Positions 25,708 to 35,628 are shown, numbered from the stretch's first letter. The stretch: 46,159 nt of DNA from Chloroflexota bacterium (GCA_018649665.1 JABIHL010000073.1:1-46159); one strand, 5' to 3'. Made by a program: numbers and translations. Notes: a model not told the origin generated them from the letters alone.

Positions 25708-28518
25708 TTGCCCGGCATTCACGAAGATATTCTTATAGCACTCGATTTGGAAACGACCGGAATCAACTCCAGCACCGACCACATCATTGAAGTTGGAGCG
25801 GTGAAGTTCAAAGGCGATGAGCAGGTCGACACGCTTAGCCTTTTGGTGAATCCCCAGAGGAAACTTTCGAGCTTCATCATCGGACTGACCGGGATTACGC
25901 AGAGCGATGTCGACTCTGCGCCTGACTGGGATGACGTGAAGGCGGAAGTCGCTGACTTCATATCGGGTGTACCGATCATCGGTCATAACGTCGGTTTCGA
26001 TGCTTCATTCTTGCGTTCGCATGGCGTGAAACCAGACGGCCTATACGACACGATGTCGATGTCAGAAATCGCCTTGCCAGCCGGACCCGAATATAGTTTG
26101 GGTCGGCTATCGCAGAGGTTTGGGTTTATTCACGACAATCCGCACCGTGCATTGTCGGATGCACTCGCTACTCGGGACCTGTTCCTTCATTTGCTCGGAA
26201 TTATCGAAGGCTTCGACCGTGCTGTAATCGCGCAAATCAAATTGCTTGGAGAAAAAGCGAATACTCCGCTAGGAGCACTGGCTGCGCGGATAATCGCCGG
26301 TGATGACTCGCCATTTCTACCGACCAGCGACAGCTTGACTGGTATCGACCCGAAAGAACTGGGATTACGCCTTCGTTCAGCTTCCAAAATACCGTCTGTC
26401 GAACCACATAAATACGACCAAGATGAAACGGATGCCCAAAAGGTTTCCGACGCGGTCGACGATATTTTTGGAATCGGCGGTTCATTAGAAAAGTCACTGC
26501 CGGGATTCGAATCGAGACCTGAGCAGGGCGAAATGGCAAAAGCTGTTTCGGATGCCATTGAATCTGGCGAACATCTGATCGTTGAAGCTGGCACGGGTGT
26601 CGGCAAGTCATTGGCGTATCTAGTGCCCTCGGTTCTCACTGCGATCAGGTCGGGCAAGAAAGTTGTTATCTCTACTAATACGATTAATCTGCAAGAACAG
26701 CTCATTGGTAAAGATGTTGCTATCACCTCGGCGGCTTTGTCGGAGTACGGCGAGGCTGCCGACAAAATGCGAGCTACGCAGTTGAAGGGACGAGCGAACT
26801 ACGTTTGTTTCAAACGATGGCAAAATGCTGTTCTCACCACCGACCCCAACGATCTCGAATCGAAGCTGCTGTCTAAGTTGCTCGTGTGGATGCAAAAAAC
26901 CGAGACCGGTGACCGAAGCGAACTGGCACTAGGACGACTCACATCTTTGTTCGGTCGTTTTTCTGCCCAAGGCGCAGTTATGTGCCCGTCGAACGAAGGA
27001 CCTTGTTTCTTGCGTAAAGCTCGGAATCAAGCGAACGCTTCGAATGTAGTAATAATAAATCACGCACTTCTAATGTCGGATATTGCGATGGGCGGAGGAT
27101 TACTCCCGGATCACGACGTATTGGTTGTGGATGAAGCTCATCATCTTGAATCGGCGGCGACGAATCATCTTGGATTTTCTGTCAACCAATTCCAACTTGA
27201 GAACGAGCTTCGTCAACTGACTGGTAACCGCGGCATTCTGGCAAAACTTGCTTCGTCGATTACCAAAGGGGTAGTGAACGCACTCGACGCCTCGACAAAC
27301 GTTGCGGCACAAGCGACTGAAGCCGTAGAAGCGGCTGTTCAAAATTCGTCAATAATGTTCGATATGGCGGCGAAAATTGCTGCCGAAATGGCAACCGGCT
27401 CCCAACAGCAGCCAGAACTACGAATTACCGATTATGTTCGCCGCCAACCTTCTTGGAGTGATCTCGAGATTGCGTGGGAGAACGCCAATACTCGATTGCT
27501 GGAAGTATCGGCGTATCTAGCCGAACTGTGCGAACAAGCGTCAGCGACTAAGGACAGTTCAGCTGAAGGACTCGTTCTTGATGCCTACGCTGTGAAAGAC
27601 ACGATCGAATCGTCGGCTACCTCGCTTCGCGAAGCAATTCCTGAACCTCAAGACGACAGCGTTTATTGGCTGCGCGGTCAGTCAGGCAATCGCGGGACAA
27701 ATATCAACGGCGCCCCGCTAGATGTTTCGAAAAAGCTGAACCAGGCTTTGTTCGAGGGCGACAAATCGGTGATTCTCACCGGCGCGACTATTGCCTACGA
27801 AAAGTCGTTCGAGCGCTACCGAAATTCGATTGGTCTAGAGACTGGCAACGATCTTGTGCTGGGATCTCCATACGATTACAAAAAGAACACGCTAATTGCA
27901 GTTCCTGAAGACATGCCATCCCCTGGTGAGCCTGGATTCGCGAATGCGACTGCCGATGTGTTGATCGACATTGCGCGCTCTAGTGCTGGTCGGGTGCTCG
28001 TATTGTTCACTTCGATATCGGCCCTTGATAACGCCAGAAAAGCAATCGCTTCGGTATTAGGCAAAGAAGGCATTCGAGTGATCGCTCAGGGGGCGGACGG
28101 CTCGCCTGCACGAATAATGCGAATGCTGGCCGAAGAAGGTCAGACTATCGCATTGGGAACAAGTAGCCTCTGGGAAGGTGTTGACCTTCAGGGAGCATCA
28201 TTAGATGCGCTGGTGATGGCAAGATTGCCATTCCCAGTACCATCGGACCCGATCGTGGCGGCTCGTAGTGAGCTGTTCGAAGATGGGTTCAGTGAATACA
28301 GTATTCCTGAAGCAGTACAGCGATTCCGGCAGGGTTTTGGTCGCCTTATTCGGTCTCGCACCGACCGCGGCGTGTTTGTGATCCTCGACAATAGAATTGT
28401 GACCAAGCAATACGGTGTGAAATTCCAACGATCATTACCAAGATGTACTGTTCGTCGGGTTAGTACAGAGCGCTTATTTCCTTTATTGGAGAGCTGGCGC
28501 GATGGGACATTTGAGTGA
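25708..28518 (+). CDS. dinG: DinG-family ATP-dependent helicase with N-terminal 3'-5' exonuclease domain
   Basis: TTG start; DEDDh exonuclease ALDLETTGINSSTDHIIEVGAVKF; helicase EAGTGVGKSLAYLVP, VDEAHHLE, Fe-S type cysteines, QRFRQGFGRLIRS. Confidence 0.92.
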   Translation: MPGIHEDILIALDLETTGINSSTDHIIEVGAVKFKGDEQVDTLSLLVNPQRKLSSFIIGLTGITQSDVDSAPDWDDVKAEVADFISGVPIIGHNVGFDASFLRSHGVKPDGLYDTMSMSEIALPAGPEYSLGRLSQRFGFIHDNPHRALSDALATRDLFLHLLGIIEGFDRAVIAQIKLLGEKANTPLGALAARIIAGDDSPFLPTSDSLTGIDPKELGLRLRSASKIPSVEPHKYDQDETDAQKVSDAVDDIFGIGGSLEKSLPGFESRPEQGEMAKAVSDAIESGEHLIVEAGTGVGKSLAYLVPSVLTAIRSGKKVVISTNTINLQEQLIGKDVAITSAALSEYGEAADKMRATQLKGRANYVCFKRWQNAVLTTDPNDLESKLLSKLLVWMQKTETGDRSELALGRLTSLFGRFSAQGAVMCPSNEGPCFLRKARNQANASNVVIINHALLMSDIAMGGGLLPDHDVLVVDEAHHLESAATNHLGFSVNQFQLENELRQLTGNRGILAKLASSITKGVVNALDASTNVAAQATEAVEAAVQNSSIMFDMAAKIAAEMATGSQQQPELRITDYVRRQPSWSDLEIAWENANTRLLEVSAYLAELCEQASATKDSSAEGLVLDAYAVKDTIESSATSLREAIPEPQDDSVYWLRGQSGNRGTNINGAPLDVSKKLNQALFEGDKSVILTGATIAYEKSFERYRNSIGLETGNDLVLGSPYDYKKNTLIAVPEDMPSPGEPGFANATADVLIDIARSSAGRVLVLFTSISALDNARKAIASVLGKEGIRVIAQGADGSPARIMRMLAEEGQTIALGTSSLWEGVDLQGASLDALVMARLPFPVPSDPIVAARSELFEDGFSEYSIPEAVQRFRQGFGRLIRSRTDRGVFVILDNRIVTKQYGVKFQRSLPRCTVRRVSTERLFPLLESWRDGTFE

Positions 28519-29450
28519 CGATAACTGACAACGCTTCGACAACTACGAACTCGGTGCAACTGCCCGTAGGCTACGTCGATATTTCGGCGACTCTCGACGG
28601 TGGTCAAGCTTTTCGATGGTGGCCGGAAGAATCAGGCGGATATCGAGGCGTTGTTGGGCGTCGTACAGTGAACGTCAGCGAGATCGACGGTGGAGTGGTC
28701 GTCACACCTCGTGATGGCAAAGGGGTCGAAGGACTTGAGCACACTATGCTCGAATATCTTGGTCACGATCAAGACATCGAAGGATTTCGTACCCGATTTG
28801 CCGATGACCCATGCTTAGGACCTGCACTGCGTGGTTATTCAGGTCTTCGAGTACTCCGCCAAGATCCGTGGGAAGCCTTATTTGGCTTCATCACCTCAAG
28901 TACATCGAATATTCCGAGAATCAAACTCAACGTTGGATCGGCAGCCGAACGGCTTGGGTACTCAGTAGGACCGGAAGCCAGAGACGTTACATTCCCCGAA
29001 CCTGAAGTGGTAGCCGAAGCCGGTGAACAATTCCTGCGTGATCTGGGTTTTGGATTCCGAGCCAAATATATTGCACCGGCTGCAGAAGCCGTCGCATCGG
29101 GTCAGTTGCGGTTAGCCGATCTCAGAGAGGCATCATATTCGGATGCCCGAGAGGCGCTTGTTGCCCTTCACGGCGTTGGCGAGAAAGTAGCCGACTGCGT
29201 ACTGGCGTTCTCGTTAGATAAGCCGGAGTCGTTCATTGTCGATCGACACATTCTGCGTGCATTGCACAAGTGGTACGACCTGCCTGAAAAGGCATCGCTG
29301 AGTTATGCCGCTGATTGGGCACGTGATTTCTTTGGAGAGCACTCAGCACTAGCGAATCAGTACATGTTCCATCGCGAGCGTCTTGCACGTCGTGCTTCGG
29401 AGTGGGGCGGCACACACGTCGAGCGTGCATTGCCTGAGGACGAGGTTTAG
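28515..29450 (+). CDS. OGG1/AlkA-like HhH-GPD DNA glycosylase (8-oxoguanine type)
   Basis: DGGQAFRWWPEESGGYRGVV; LHGVGEKVADCVLAFSLDKPESFIVDRHI with Lys and Asp catalytic residues; GTG start overlapping the dinG stop. Confidence 0.9.
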   Translation: MTITDNASTTTNSVQLPVGYVDISATLDGGQAFRWWPEESGGYRGVVGRRTVNVSEIDGGVVVTPRDGKGVEGLEHTMLEYLGHDQDIEGFRTRFADDPCLGPALRGYSGLRVLRQDPWEALFGFITSSTSNIPRIKLNVGSAAERLGYSVGPEARDVTFPEPEVVAEAGEQFLRDLGFGFRAKYIAPAAEAVASGQLRLADLREASYSDAREALVALHGVGEKVADCVLAFSLDKPESFIVDRHILRALHKWYDLPEKASLSYAADWARDFFGEHSALANQYMFHRERLARRASEWGGTHVERALPEDEV

Positions 29451-30725
29451 TTACTTCGTCAGGAAGCCGGGAAGTCGACTCTTTGCGAGATCGATCTCTT
29501 CTTGCTTAGTGCTGACTTTGCCGTCGAGTTTTGCCCTGCGCACAATGTCGATTAACTGACCGATTATTGGTCCTTGCGGGATACCGATCTCCAAAAGATC
29601 ATCACCGGTGATTTCTGGCTTGATGAACCGGATTTTCTCAACGTATTCAACCAGCTTGTCGCGGCGAGGCAAAGGTGGTCCGGCAAGTATGTAGGCGCTG
29701 ATCGAAGCTAGCGGAATCGCTCGTAGTAAATCCGAAACTTCACTTGGAGCGAGGTTTGGCTGATCCAAAACTGCCACATGCTTGGCAAGTTGTGCGTTAC
29801 CTGTGATTGATTCACCCCATGCCGGGGGGGCGTCGAATCTTTGCACAACCTGTTTCGATTCGTCTTCGTTTAGGCCGAACGTAGTGATAGCCAAAAGATC
29901 GGGAAGTTCAGTTGAAGCCACTTCCTGTTCCGATTGATCGGATAACACCTGGAGAGCTTTGGTTCCGATTCGAAGCCCTGGGCTAATTGCGGCGAGTAGT
30001 CCGATTTCCTCGGACATTCGCAACATTTCGACTCGATTCGGTTCTGATAGCACTAGTTCAAATTCGTTCCGTACCCGCGTTCCGCTTAGCCGATCGATGT
30101 TTGGCAGAGATTTAGATATAAGTTCGTTCGTGCGGGAATCGAGGTTGAACCCAAGACGAACTGCGTATCGCACTGCTCGGAAAATTCGAGTGGGATCATC
30201 GACGAAACTAGCGTCGTGTAGCACTTTGATCCGCTTGCGCATCACATCGCCGAATCCGTTCTTTGGATCAACGAGAGTTCCCCAGTCAGATCCTGCCAAC
30301 GAGATCGCCATCGCGTTTACCGTGAAGTCTCGTCGTTTCAGATCGTCATCTATCGACGAAACCGAGACATCAGGAAGTGCGGCTGAGTCGGCGTAGGATT
30401 CAGCTCGGGCTGTTACTACGTCGATCGATGAAACATCGGAAAATATTCCTGAAGTTCTGATTTTGAATGTAAGAAACTGCGATTCATCGGGCGTGGCAGC
30501 TCCGATTCGAGAAGCAAGCTCCTGAGAGAACGTTTTGGCATTACCGACCACAGATAGGTCAATATCGCCAGGCGTTCGGTCGAGGATCAGATCGCGAACG
30601 ATTCCACCGACGACGTAAACGCCATCGACGCTGTCGAGTTCACTCGATATATCGCGACAGAGTTCGAACACGCGTCTGTATTCGGCAGAGGATTTTGATG
30701 TGAGAAGCTGGGAAAGGTTGGGCAT
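29451..30725 (-). CDS. cca: CCA tRNA nucleotidyltransferase / poly(A) polymerase family
   Basis: YVVGGIVRDLILDRTPGDIDLSVVG; RRDFTVNAMAI; DPTRIFRAVRYAVRLGF. Confidence 0.92.
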   Translation of the reverse strand: MPNLSQLLTSKSSAEYRRVFELCRDISSELDSVDGVYVVGGIVRDLILDRTPGDIDLSVVGNAKTFSQELASRIGAATPDESQFLTFKIRTSGIFSDVSSIDVVTARAESYADSAALPDVSVSSIDDDLKRRDFTVNAMAISLAGSDWGTLVDPKNGFGDVMRKRIKVLHDASFVDDPTRIFRAVRYAVRLGFNLDSRTNELISKSLPNIDRLSGTRVRNEFELVLSEPNRVEMLRMSEEIGLLAAISPGLRIGTKALQVLSDQSEQEVASTELPDLLAITTFGLNEDESKQVVQRFDAPPAWGESITGNAQLAKHVAVLDQPNLAPSEVSDLLRAIPLASISAYILAGPPLPRRDKLVEYVEKIRFIKPEITGDDLLEIGIPQGPIIGQLIDIVRRAKLDGKVSTKQEEIDLAKSRLPGFLTK

Positions 30726-30855
30726 TTACGCTGATTATGGTGCTTGATATCAAATACTAAGCGTTAAACCCAAATCTTTGCCTGAATGATTTGATGTAGC
30801 GTTGCTAGACTTTGTCGGAATGCGCGAGAGACTAGCGAAAGAATAGTTGTTAGCA

Positions 30856-31491
30856 ATGTCAGAAAATACGACAGTCAAGATCGATGTATTCATCGACTAC
30901 ACCTGACCATGGGTTCGACAGGCCGGCATTTGGCTGGCCAGGGTGAAAGAAGAACTTGGGGATGACCTCGAGATCAACTGGCGAAGTTTTGCTTTGGAGC
31001 AGGTTAACTCCAAAGAAGGCGAAGACTGGAAAGCATGGGATCAGGGCGCCGACTACGTGAGTCGAGGTCTCTGGTCGCTCCGAGGCGGTATCGCTGCACG
31101 CGCACAGGGAACTGCAGCACACAACGACTATATGGAAAAGATTCTTCACGCCAAGCACGTCGAACGCGAAGACGTGCGCACTCGTGAATCGGTCATAGCT
31201 ATTGCTGCTTCTGCTGACCTAAATATCGATGAGTTCACGGCTGTTCTTGACGATCCTGAATCTCTCGCGCAGATTGGGATAGATCATGAAGAGGCGCTTA
31301 CGCATGGTGTGTTCGGTACTCCGACTTTCGTATTCGAGGATGGAACAGCCGCTTTCTTGAAAATGTTCACTCCTCCTGAAGATGAATCGATGAGTGCGTT
31401 CAAAGACTTCATGGGTATTGCTAGTGGTCGTAAATACTTTGGTGAACTAAAACGTCCGCAACCACCTTGGCCTCGCGGCGTTCAGGATTAA
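30856..31491 (+). CDS. DsbA/FrnE-family thioredoxin-fold oxidoreductase, candidate selenoprotein with in-frame TGA at 30904-30906
   Basis: ATG at 30856: MSENTTVKIDVFIDYT[TGA]PWVRQAGIWLARVKEELGDDLEINWRSFALEQVN...GVFGTPTFVFEDG; the family active-site Cys aligns with the TGA; downstream frame continues to TAA. Confidence 0.82.
30921..30939 (+). promoter_or_regulatory. Candidate bacterial SECIS hairpin
   Basis: ggccggc-atttg-gctggcc, 7 bp with one G-U pair; apical loop begins 22 nt after the TGA. Confidence 0.5.
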
Positions 31492-31503
31492 GACTGCACC
31501 CCA

Positions 31504-32226
31504 TTGCCGACATCACCGCTTGAAATAGACGATCTCATTGCGATCGAAAGTGCGCTGGACGTCACGTTCATTGATCGTGATCTTCTCATGCTGGCGCTCA
31601 CTCATCAGTCATATATAAACGAACATCCCGACGAGCTTCCAGTTTCTAACGAAAGATTAGAGTTCCTAGGCGATTCGATCGTGGGAATGATTGTTGCCGA
31701 TCGGTTGTACGTAGGTGCTCCCAATCTGCCAGAAGGCGATCTCACGGTTCGGCGTTCGCAGGTCGTTCGAAGGGAAACATTGGCTGCTGCTGCCAGATCG
31801 ATCGGCTTAAGCGAGTGGTTAGTGATGGGACGGGGCGAATCTGCGGCTGGCGGGGCGGATCGAACATCTAACCTTGCCGATTCGTTTGAAGCTATCGTTG
31901 GAGCGGTTTTCATAGATCAGGGATACGAACAGGCTTATTCGTTCGTTAACCAGTGGTTGGGTCCATATGTCGACGACGCACTCCGAACCGAAACTCAAAA
32001 GGATCCGAAGTCGCTATTGCAGGAACATTTACAAGGGAACGGCAGCAAGCCTCCTCGTTATCGTCTAGTCTCGGAATCGGGCTTACCAAGCGAAACTGTT
32101 TTTACGATGGAAGTCGTTATCGACGGCGAAGCCATTGCGTCAGGCATAGGATCGAGAAAAATTGATGCAGAACGGGAAGCCGCTGCACGAGCACTAAACA
32201 TACTTGAGTCCAACTCAAACGAATAA
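31504..32226 (+). CDS. rnc: Ribonuclease III
   Basis: NERLEFLGDSIVGMIVADRLY signature; C-terminal dsRBD; TTG start. Confidence 0.95.
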   Translation: MPTSPLEIDDLIAIESALDVTFIDRDLLMLALTHQSYINEHPDELPVSNERLEFLGDSIVGMIVADRLYVGAPNLPEGDLTVRRSQVVRRETLAAAARSIGLSEWLVMGRGESAAGGADRTSNLADSFEAIVGAVFIDQGYEQAYSFVNQWLGPYVDDALRTETQKDPKSLLQEHLQGNGSKPPRYRLVSESGLPSETVFTMEVVIDGEAIASGIGSRKIDAEREAAARALNILESNSNE

Positions 32227-32273
32227 CGTTAGATTCGCAAAAACGGCTAGATCACTGAAAAGAGGAACCGACA

Positions 32274-33206
32274 CTGTTCGGCGTATTTAAAAAGAAAGAA
32301 AAAACTGCTGAAAGTTCGGCGAAGACAGGATCTGCCTGGCGAGGTCGACTTGGTGGGATTTTCAGTCGTTCGAAAATAGATGACGACTTTTGGGATGAAC
32401 TCGAAGAAGCACTCGTTGTCTCTGACGTTGGCGTGAATACCACGATGAGTTTGATCGACGATCTCCGAGACGTCGTCAAAGACGAATCGATCAAAGAGCC
32501 AGATCAGGTTCGAGTGCGAATGCGCGACCTGATCGCCGAGATGCTCACCGATTCCACTAACGTTGATCCGATTCCTGATGACGAACCAGTGGTATTACTG
32601 GTCGTTGGCGTGAACGGTGCAGGAAAAACAACTTCGATTGCAAAAATCGTTGATGTGGCTAAGACTGAAGGCAAGAACATAATGCTCGCCGCGGCAGATA
32701 CGTTTCGCGCCGGAGCAATTGAGCAGATTAAGATATGGGGCGACCGCCTCGATGTCCCAGTGATCGCGCAATCTGCTGGTAGCGACCCCGGGGCCGTTGC
32801 GTTCGATGCTCTAAATGCCGCAAGAGCACGGAATGTTGATCTATTGATTATCGATACGGCTGGCAGGCTGCACACTACGCACAACCTGATGGAAGAACTT
32901 CGTAAGGTTCGAGGAATCGTAGAGAAGAATGGTTCAGGATTTACCGAACGAATTATGCTTGTTATCGACGGCACCACCGGACAAAACGGAATGATTCAGG
33001 CTAAATCGTTCACCGAAGCCGTTAACTGCAATGGCGTATTTCTTACGAAGCTGGACGGCACGGCTAAGGGTGGGGTAGCGCTCGCTATCGCAGGGGAATT
33101 AGGATTGCCGATCTGGTTCATTGGAACCGGAGAGAAATCATCTGACATGTCTGCATTCGATTCAGACGCTTTCGCATCAGCCTTGCTTCCGGAGCCAAAT
33201 AGCTAG
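32274..33206 (+). CDS. ftsY: Signal recognition particle receptor FtsY
   Basis: Frame open upstream of the tracked start; [CTG]FGVFKKKEKTAESSAKTGSAWRGRLGGIFSRSKIDDDFWDELEEALVVSDVGVNTT then VVGVNGAGKTTSIAKI, DTAGRLHT, TKLDGTAKGG; agagga SD-like sequence before CTG. Confidence 0.9.
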   Translation: MFGVFKKKEKTAESSAKTGSAWRGRLGGIFSRSKIDDDFWDELEEALVVSDVGVNTTMSLIDDLRDVVKDESIKEPDQVRVRMRDLIAEMLTDSTNVDPIPDDEPVVLLVVGVNGAGKTTSIAKIVDVAKTEGKNIMLAAADTFRAGAIEQIKIWGDRLDVPVIAQSAGSDPGAVAFDALNAARARNVDLLIIDTAGRLHTTHNLMEELRKVRGIVEKNGSGFTERIMLVIDGTTGQNGMIQAKSFTEAVNCNGVFLTKLDGTAKGGVALAIAGELGLPIWFIGTGEKSSDMSAFDSDAFASALLPEPNS

Positions 33207-33243
33207 ACAGGAACTGGCTTTGAAGTACTACTTCCCCAACTAA

Positions 33244-35622
33244 ATGCTGCAAGCAATCGCAACACTACTCACGGTCGAGCTTCTCGGGCTCGCTGCATTC
33301 CCAGTTGTTGCACGTGCGTTCCCGATTTTGGCAGATCGCGGTTGGGCGATTTCGAAGCCAATCGGAATGTTGCTCATTGCCACAGCCGTGTGGTTGCTGT
33401 CCTATACCAAGCTAGTGCCTAACGATCCGCTGAGTTGGTGGTTGGTATTGGCAGTGCTTGCTCTGGTGAGTATTTGGCTACTTCGGACCGATTTGCCGCA
33501 ATTACGACGAGCTGTCGCCAGACGCTGGCGAATAATCGTTGCCGTCGAGATCGTTTTCATTCTGTTCTTCGTAATGTTTCTTTCGATGCGGGCATTCGAC
33601 CCTGCTGCATCGGGTACTGAAAAACCGATGGATCTGATGATGCTTACAGCGGTGACAACCGCAGATCACGCTCCACCTGAAGATCTATGGCTCGCCGGCG
33701 AACCGATTGCTTACTACTATTTCGGATACTGGATATACGGCGGCGTGAACGCCATGGCAGGGAGTTCGGTGTCGATAGCTTTCAATGTCGGCATGGCTCT
33801 CGTAGCCGCACTGGGGGCTAGCGTCGCGTTCTCGCTTGCAGTGACATTCGTGAGGCGAGATGGCGGCGCACTCAAACCTTCGCTCATTGCCGGAAGCGTG
33901 TCGGCATCGCTTTTGCTGCTCGTATCGAATTTGTCGGGTTTGTGGACGCTTCTCGATATCACCAAGATCTCTCCAGTGTGGTTGTTGAACTGGTATCACG
34001 GCAATGGATACGAGCGGATAGACAGAATCGCTATTTGGCGACCTGACGATTTTTGGTGGTGGTGGAAGAGTTCGAGAATCACTAACACGTTCGATGACGC
34101 TGGGAACGGACTCGATTTTACGATCACAGAATTTCCGTTTTTCAGCTTCCTATTGGGAGACTTTCACCCGCATCTAATGTCGATTCCGTTTGTGCTCACA
34201 GGGCTCACTGTCCTCACTGCATTGTTCATGATGCACAAATTGATTTCATTCAGAACTCTTCGAAAGAACGTGCCCGCTGCTGTGATAGCGGCATTGGTGA
34301 TCGGGGCATCAGGTTTCATCAATTTTTGGGACGTTGGGCTACTGCTTTTGTTGTCGATGGGGCTGGTTGTCGCTGGATGGGTTTCGCAACGTAAATCAGG
34401 CATGAAATCGATACTGGCAGCCGGGTTACCGATGATGTTTCTTTGGATCATTGGCATATTGGTTTATTCACCGTTCTACTTCGGCACAGCGGAGAGCCAA
34501 GTTCAATGGCCGCCTCTGGCTCCAGTGAAATTCGGGAGCCGACCTGTTCACTTTTTGTCGATCTGGGCTCTCCTAATAGTTGTCGCGGCACCGACCGCAA
34601 TGCTTCTTGCTAGTCGCTACACGAACATAGTTGTTCGAATGTTGACTGGTAAGAAACCTCTCGATGCCCGGGAAACTCATTTGTTTTGGCGTCCAGCTTG
34701 GATTACAGCTGGGGCACTGACCGTGGTGCCGTGGCTAATTTGGGCGGTTACGCATTTGGCGTTCAACGAGACAGCTAATGCGTCTGACATCGTGTCCAGA
34801 CTTCCAGTAACTGCCGCCTTAGGCGTGGCGGCTTCGACACTTATTGCCGTGCTATTGACTCGTGCAAGACGTGGTGCCGATGACGGTAGTCATTTTGTAA
34901 CAATGCTCGGTGCGCTTACGCTCTATCTGTTTTTCGCCGCCGAACTGTTCTTCGTTCACGATTTGTTCGCCAATCGAATGAATACGGTGTTCAAGTTCTA
35001 CTATCAAGCTTGGATCGTTCTTTCGGTGGTAGGTGGGTACGGAGCCTACGTATGGCTGAAGCACCATTCATATTTTGTTGGGAGAAAGAAGCTTTTAAGT
35101 AGAACCGCGCTAGCTATAGTCGCCGTACTAGCACTCAGTTCGGTTTATTTCCCGATAGCGGCAGCGGTTGCTAAAACGACGTCATCGGGACTGGGACCGA
35201 ATCTCGACAGTTTGAGCTACATGGAATCTCGAGACCTCAATGAGTTGAATGTAATCAACGACCTCAGGGAAATTGCCGATTCAGACGATGTGCTGGTCGA
35301 AGCCGTCGGGGATAGTTATTCCGAGTACGCTCGAATATCTGGTTCGTCGGGTGTTCCTGCGGTTATCGGTTGGGTGTTTCACGAAAGGCAATGGCGCGGC
35401 ACTGACGAACTGTTTGCCGATCGTGAAGAAGATGTCCGAACGATCTACACGACTAGAGATACTGAAGAACTTCAAGCATTGATCGATAAATACGGCATCA
35501 CAATGGTGGTCGTTGGTCCTCGGGAAAGATCAACCTACGGCAACATTGTGACCGGAATGTTCGATACGATTGGTGACCGAGTTATCGAACATGGTTTGTA
35601 CACCGTGTTCAGTATCGATTAA
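33244..35622 (+). CDS. DUF2298 / Chlor_Arch_YYY-domain multi-pass membrane protein
   Basis: 792 aa polytopic; GEPIAYYYFGYWIYGG, GNGLDFTITEFPFFSFLLGDFHPHLMSIPF. Confidence 0.85.
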   Translation: MLQAIATLLTVELLGLAAFPVVARAFPILADRGWAISKPIGMLLIATAVWLLSYTKLVPNDPLSWWLVLAVLALVSIWLLRTDLPQLRRAVARRWRIIVAVEIVFILFFVMFLSMRAFDPAASGTEKPMDLMMLTAVTTADHAPPEDLWLAGEPIAYYYFGYWIYGGVNAMAGSSVSIAFNVGMALVAALGASVAFSLAVTFVRRDGGALKPSLIAGSVSASLLLLVSNLSGLWTLLDITKISPVWLLNWYHGNGYERIDRIAIWRPDDFWWWWKSSRITNTFDDAGNGLDFTITEFPFFSFLLGDFHPHLMSIPFVLTGLTVLTALFMMHKLISFRTLRKNVPAAVIAALVIGASGFINFWDVGLLLLLSMGLVVAGWVSQRKSGMKSILAAGLPMMFLWIIGILVYSPFYFGTAESQVQWPPLAPVKFGSRPVHFLSIWALLIVVAAPTAMLLASRYTNIVVRMLTGKKPLDARETHLFWRPAWITAGALTVVPWLIWAVTHLAFNETANASDIVSRLPVTAALGVAASTLIAVLLTRARRGADDGSHFVTMLGALTLYLFFAAELFFVHDLFANRMNTVFKFYYQAWIVLSVVGGYGAYVWLKHHSYFVGRKKLLSRTALAIVAVLALSSVYFPIAAAVAKTTSSGLGPNLDSLSYMESRDLNELNVINDLREIADSDDVLVEAVGDSYSEYARISGSSGVPAVIGWVFHERQWRGTDELFADREEDVRTIYTTRDTEELQALIDKYGITMVVVGPRERSTYGNIVTGMFDTIGDRVIEHGLYTVFSID

Positions 35623-35628
35623 CCACTT

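Noticed and set aside
26187-26765. 192-aa minus-strand ORF within dinG
   Set aside because: Ser/Pro-rich antisense shadow of the helicase frame
30859-31158. 99-aa minus-strand ORF
   Set aside because: Antisense to the DsbA-like gene, no recognisable domain
30943-31491. Accepting the ORF-track GTG start (30943) as the real start of the DsbA-like gene
   Set aside because: It would remove the first beta strand and active site of the thioredoxin fold, while the upstream frame encodes exactly those elements
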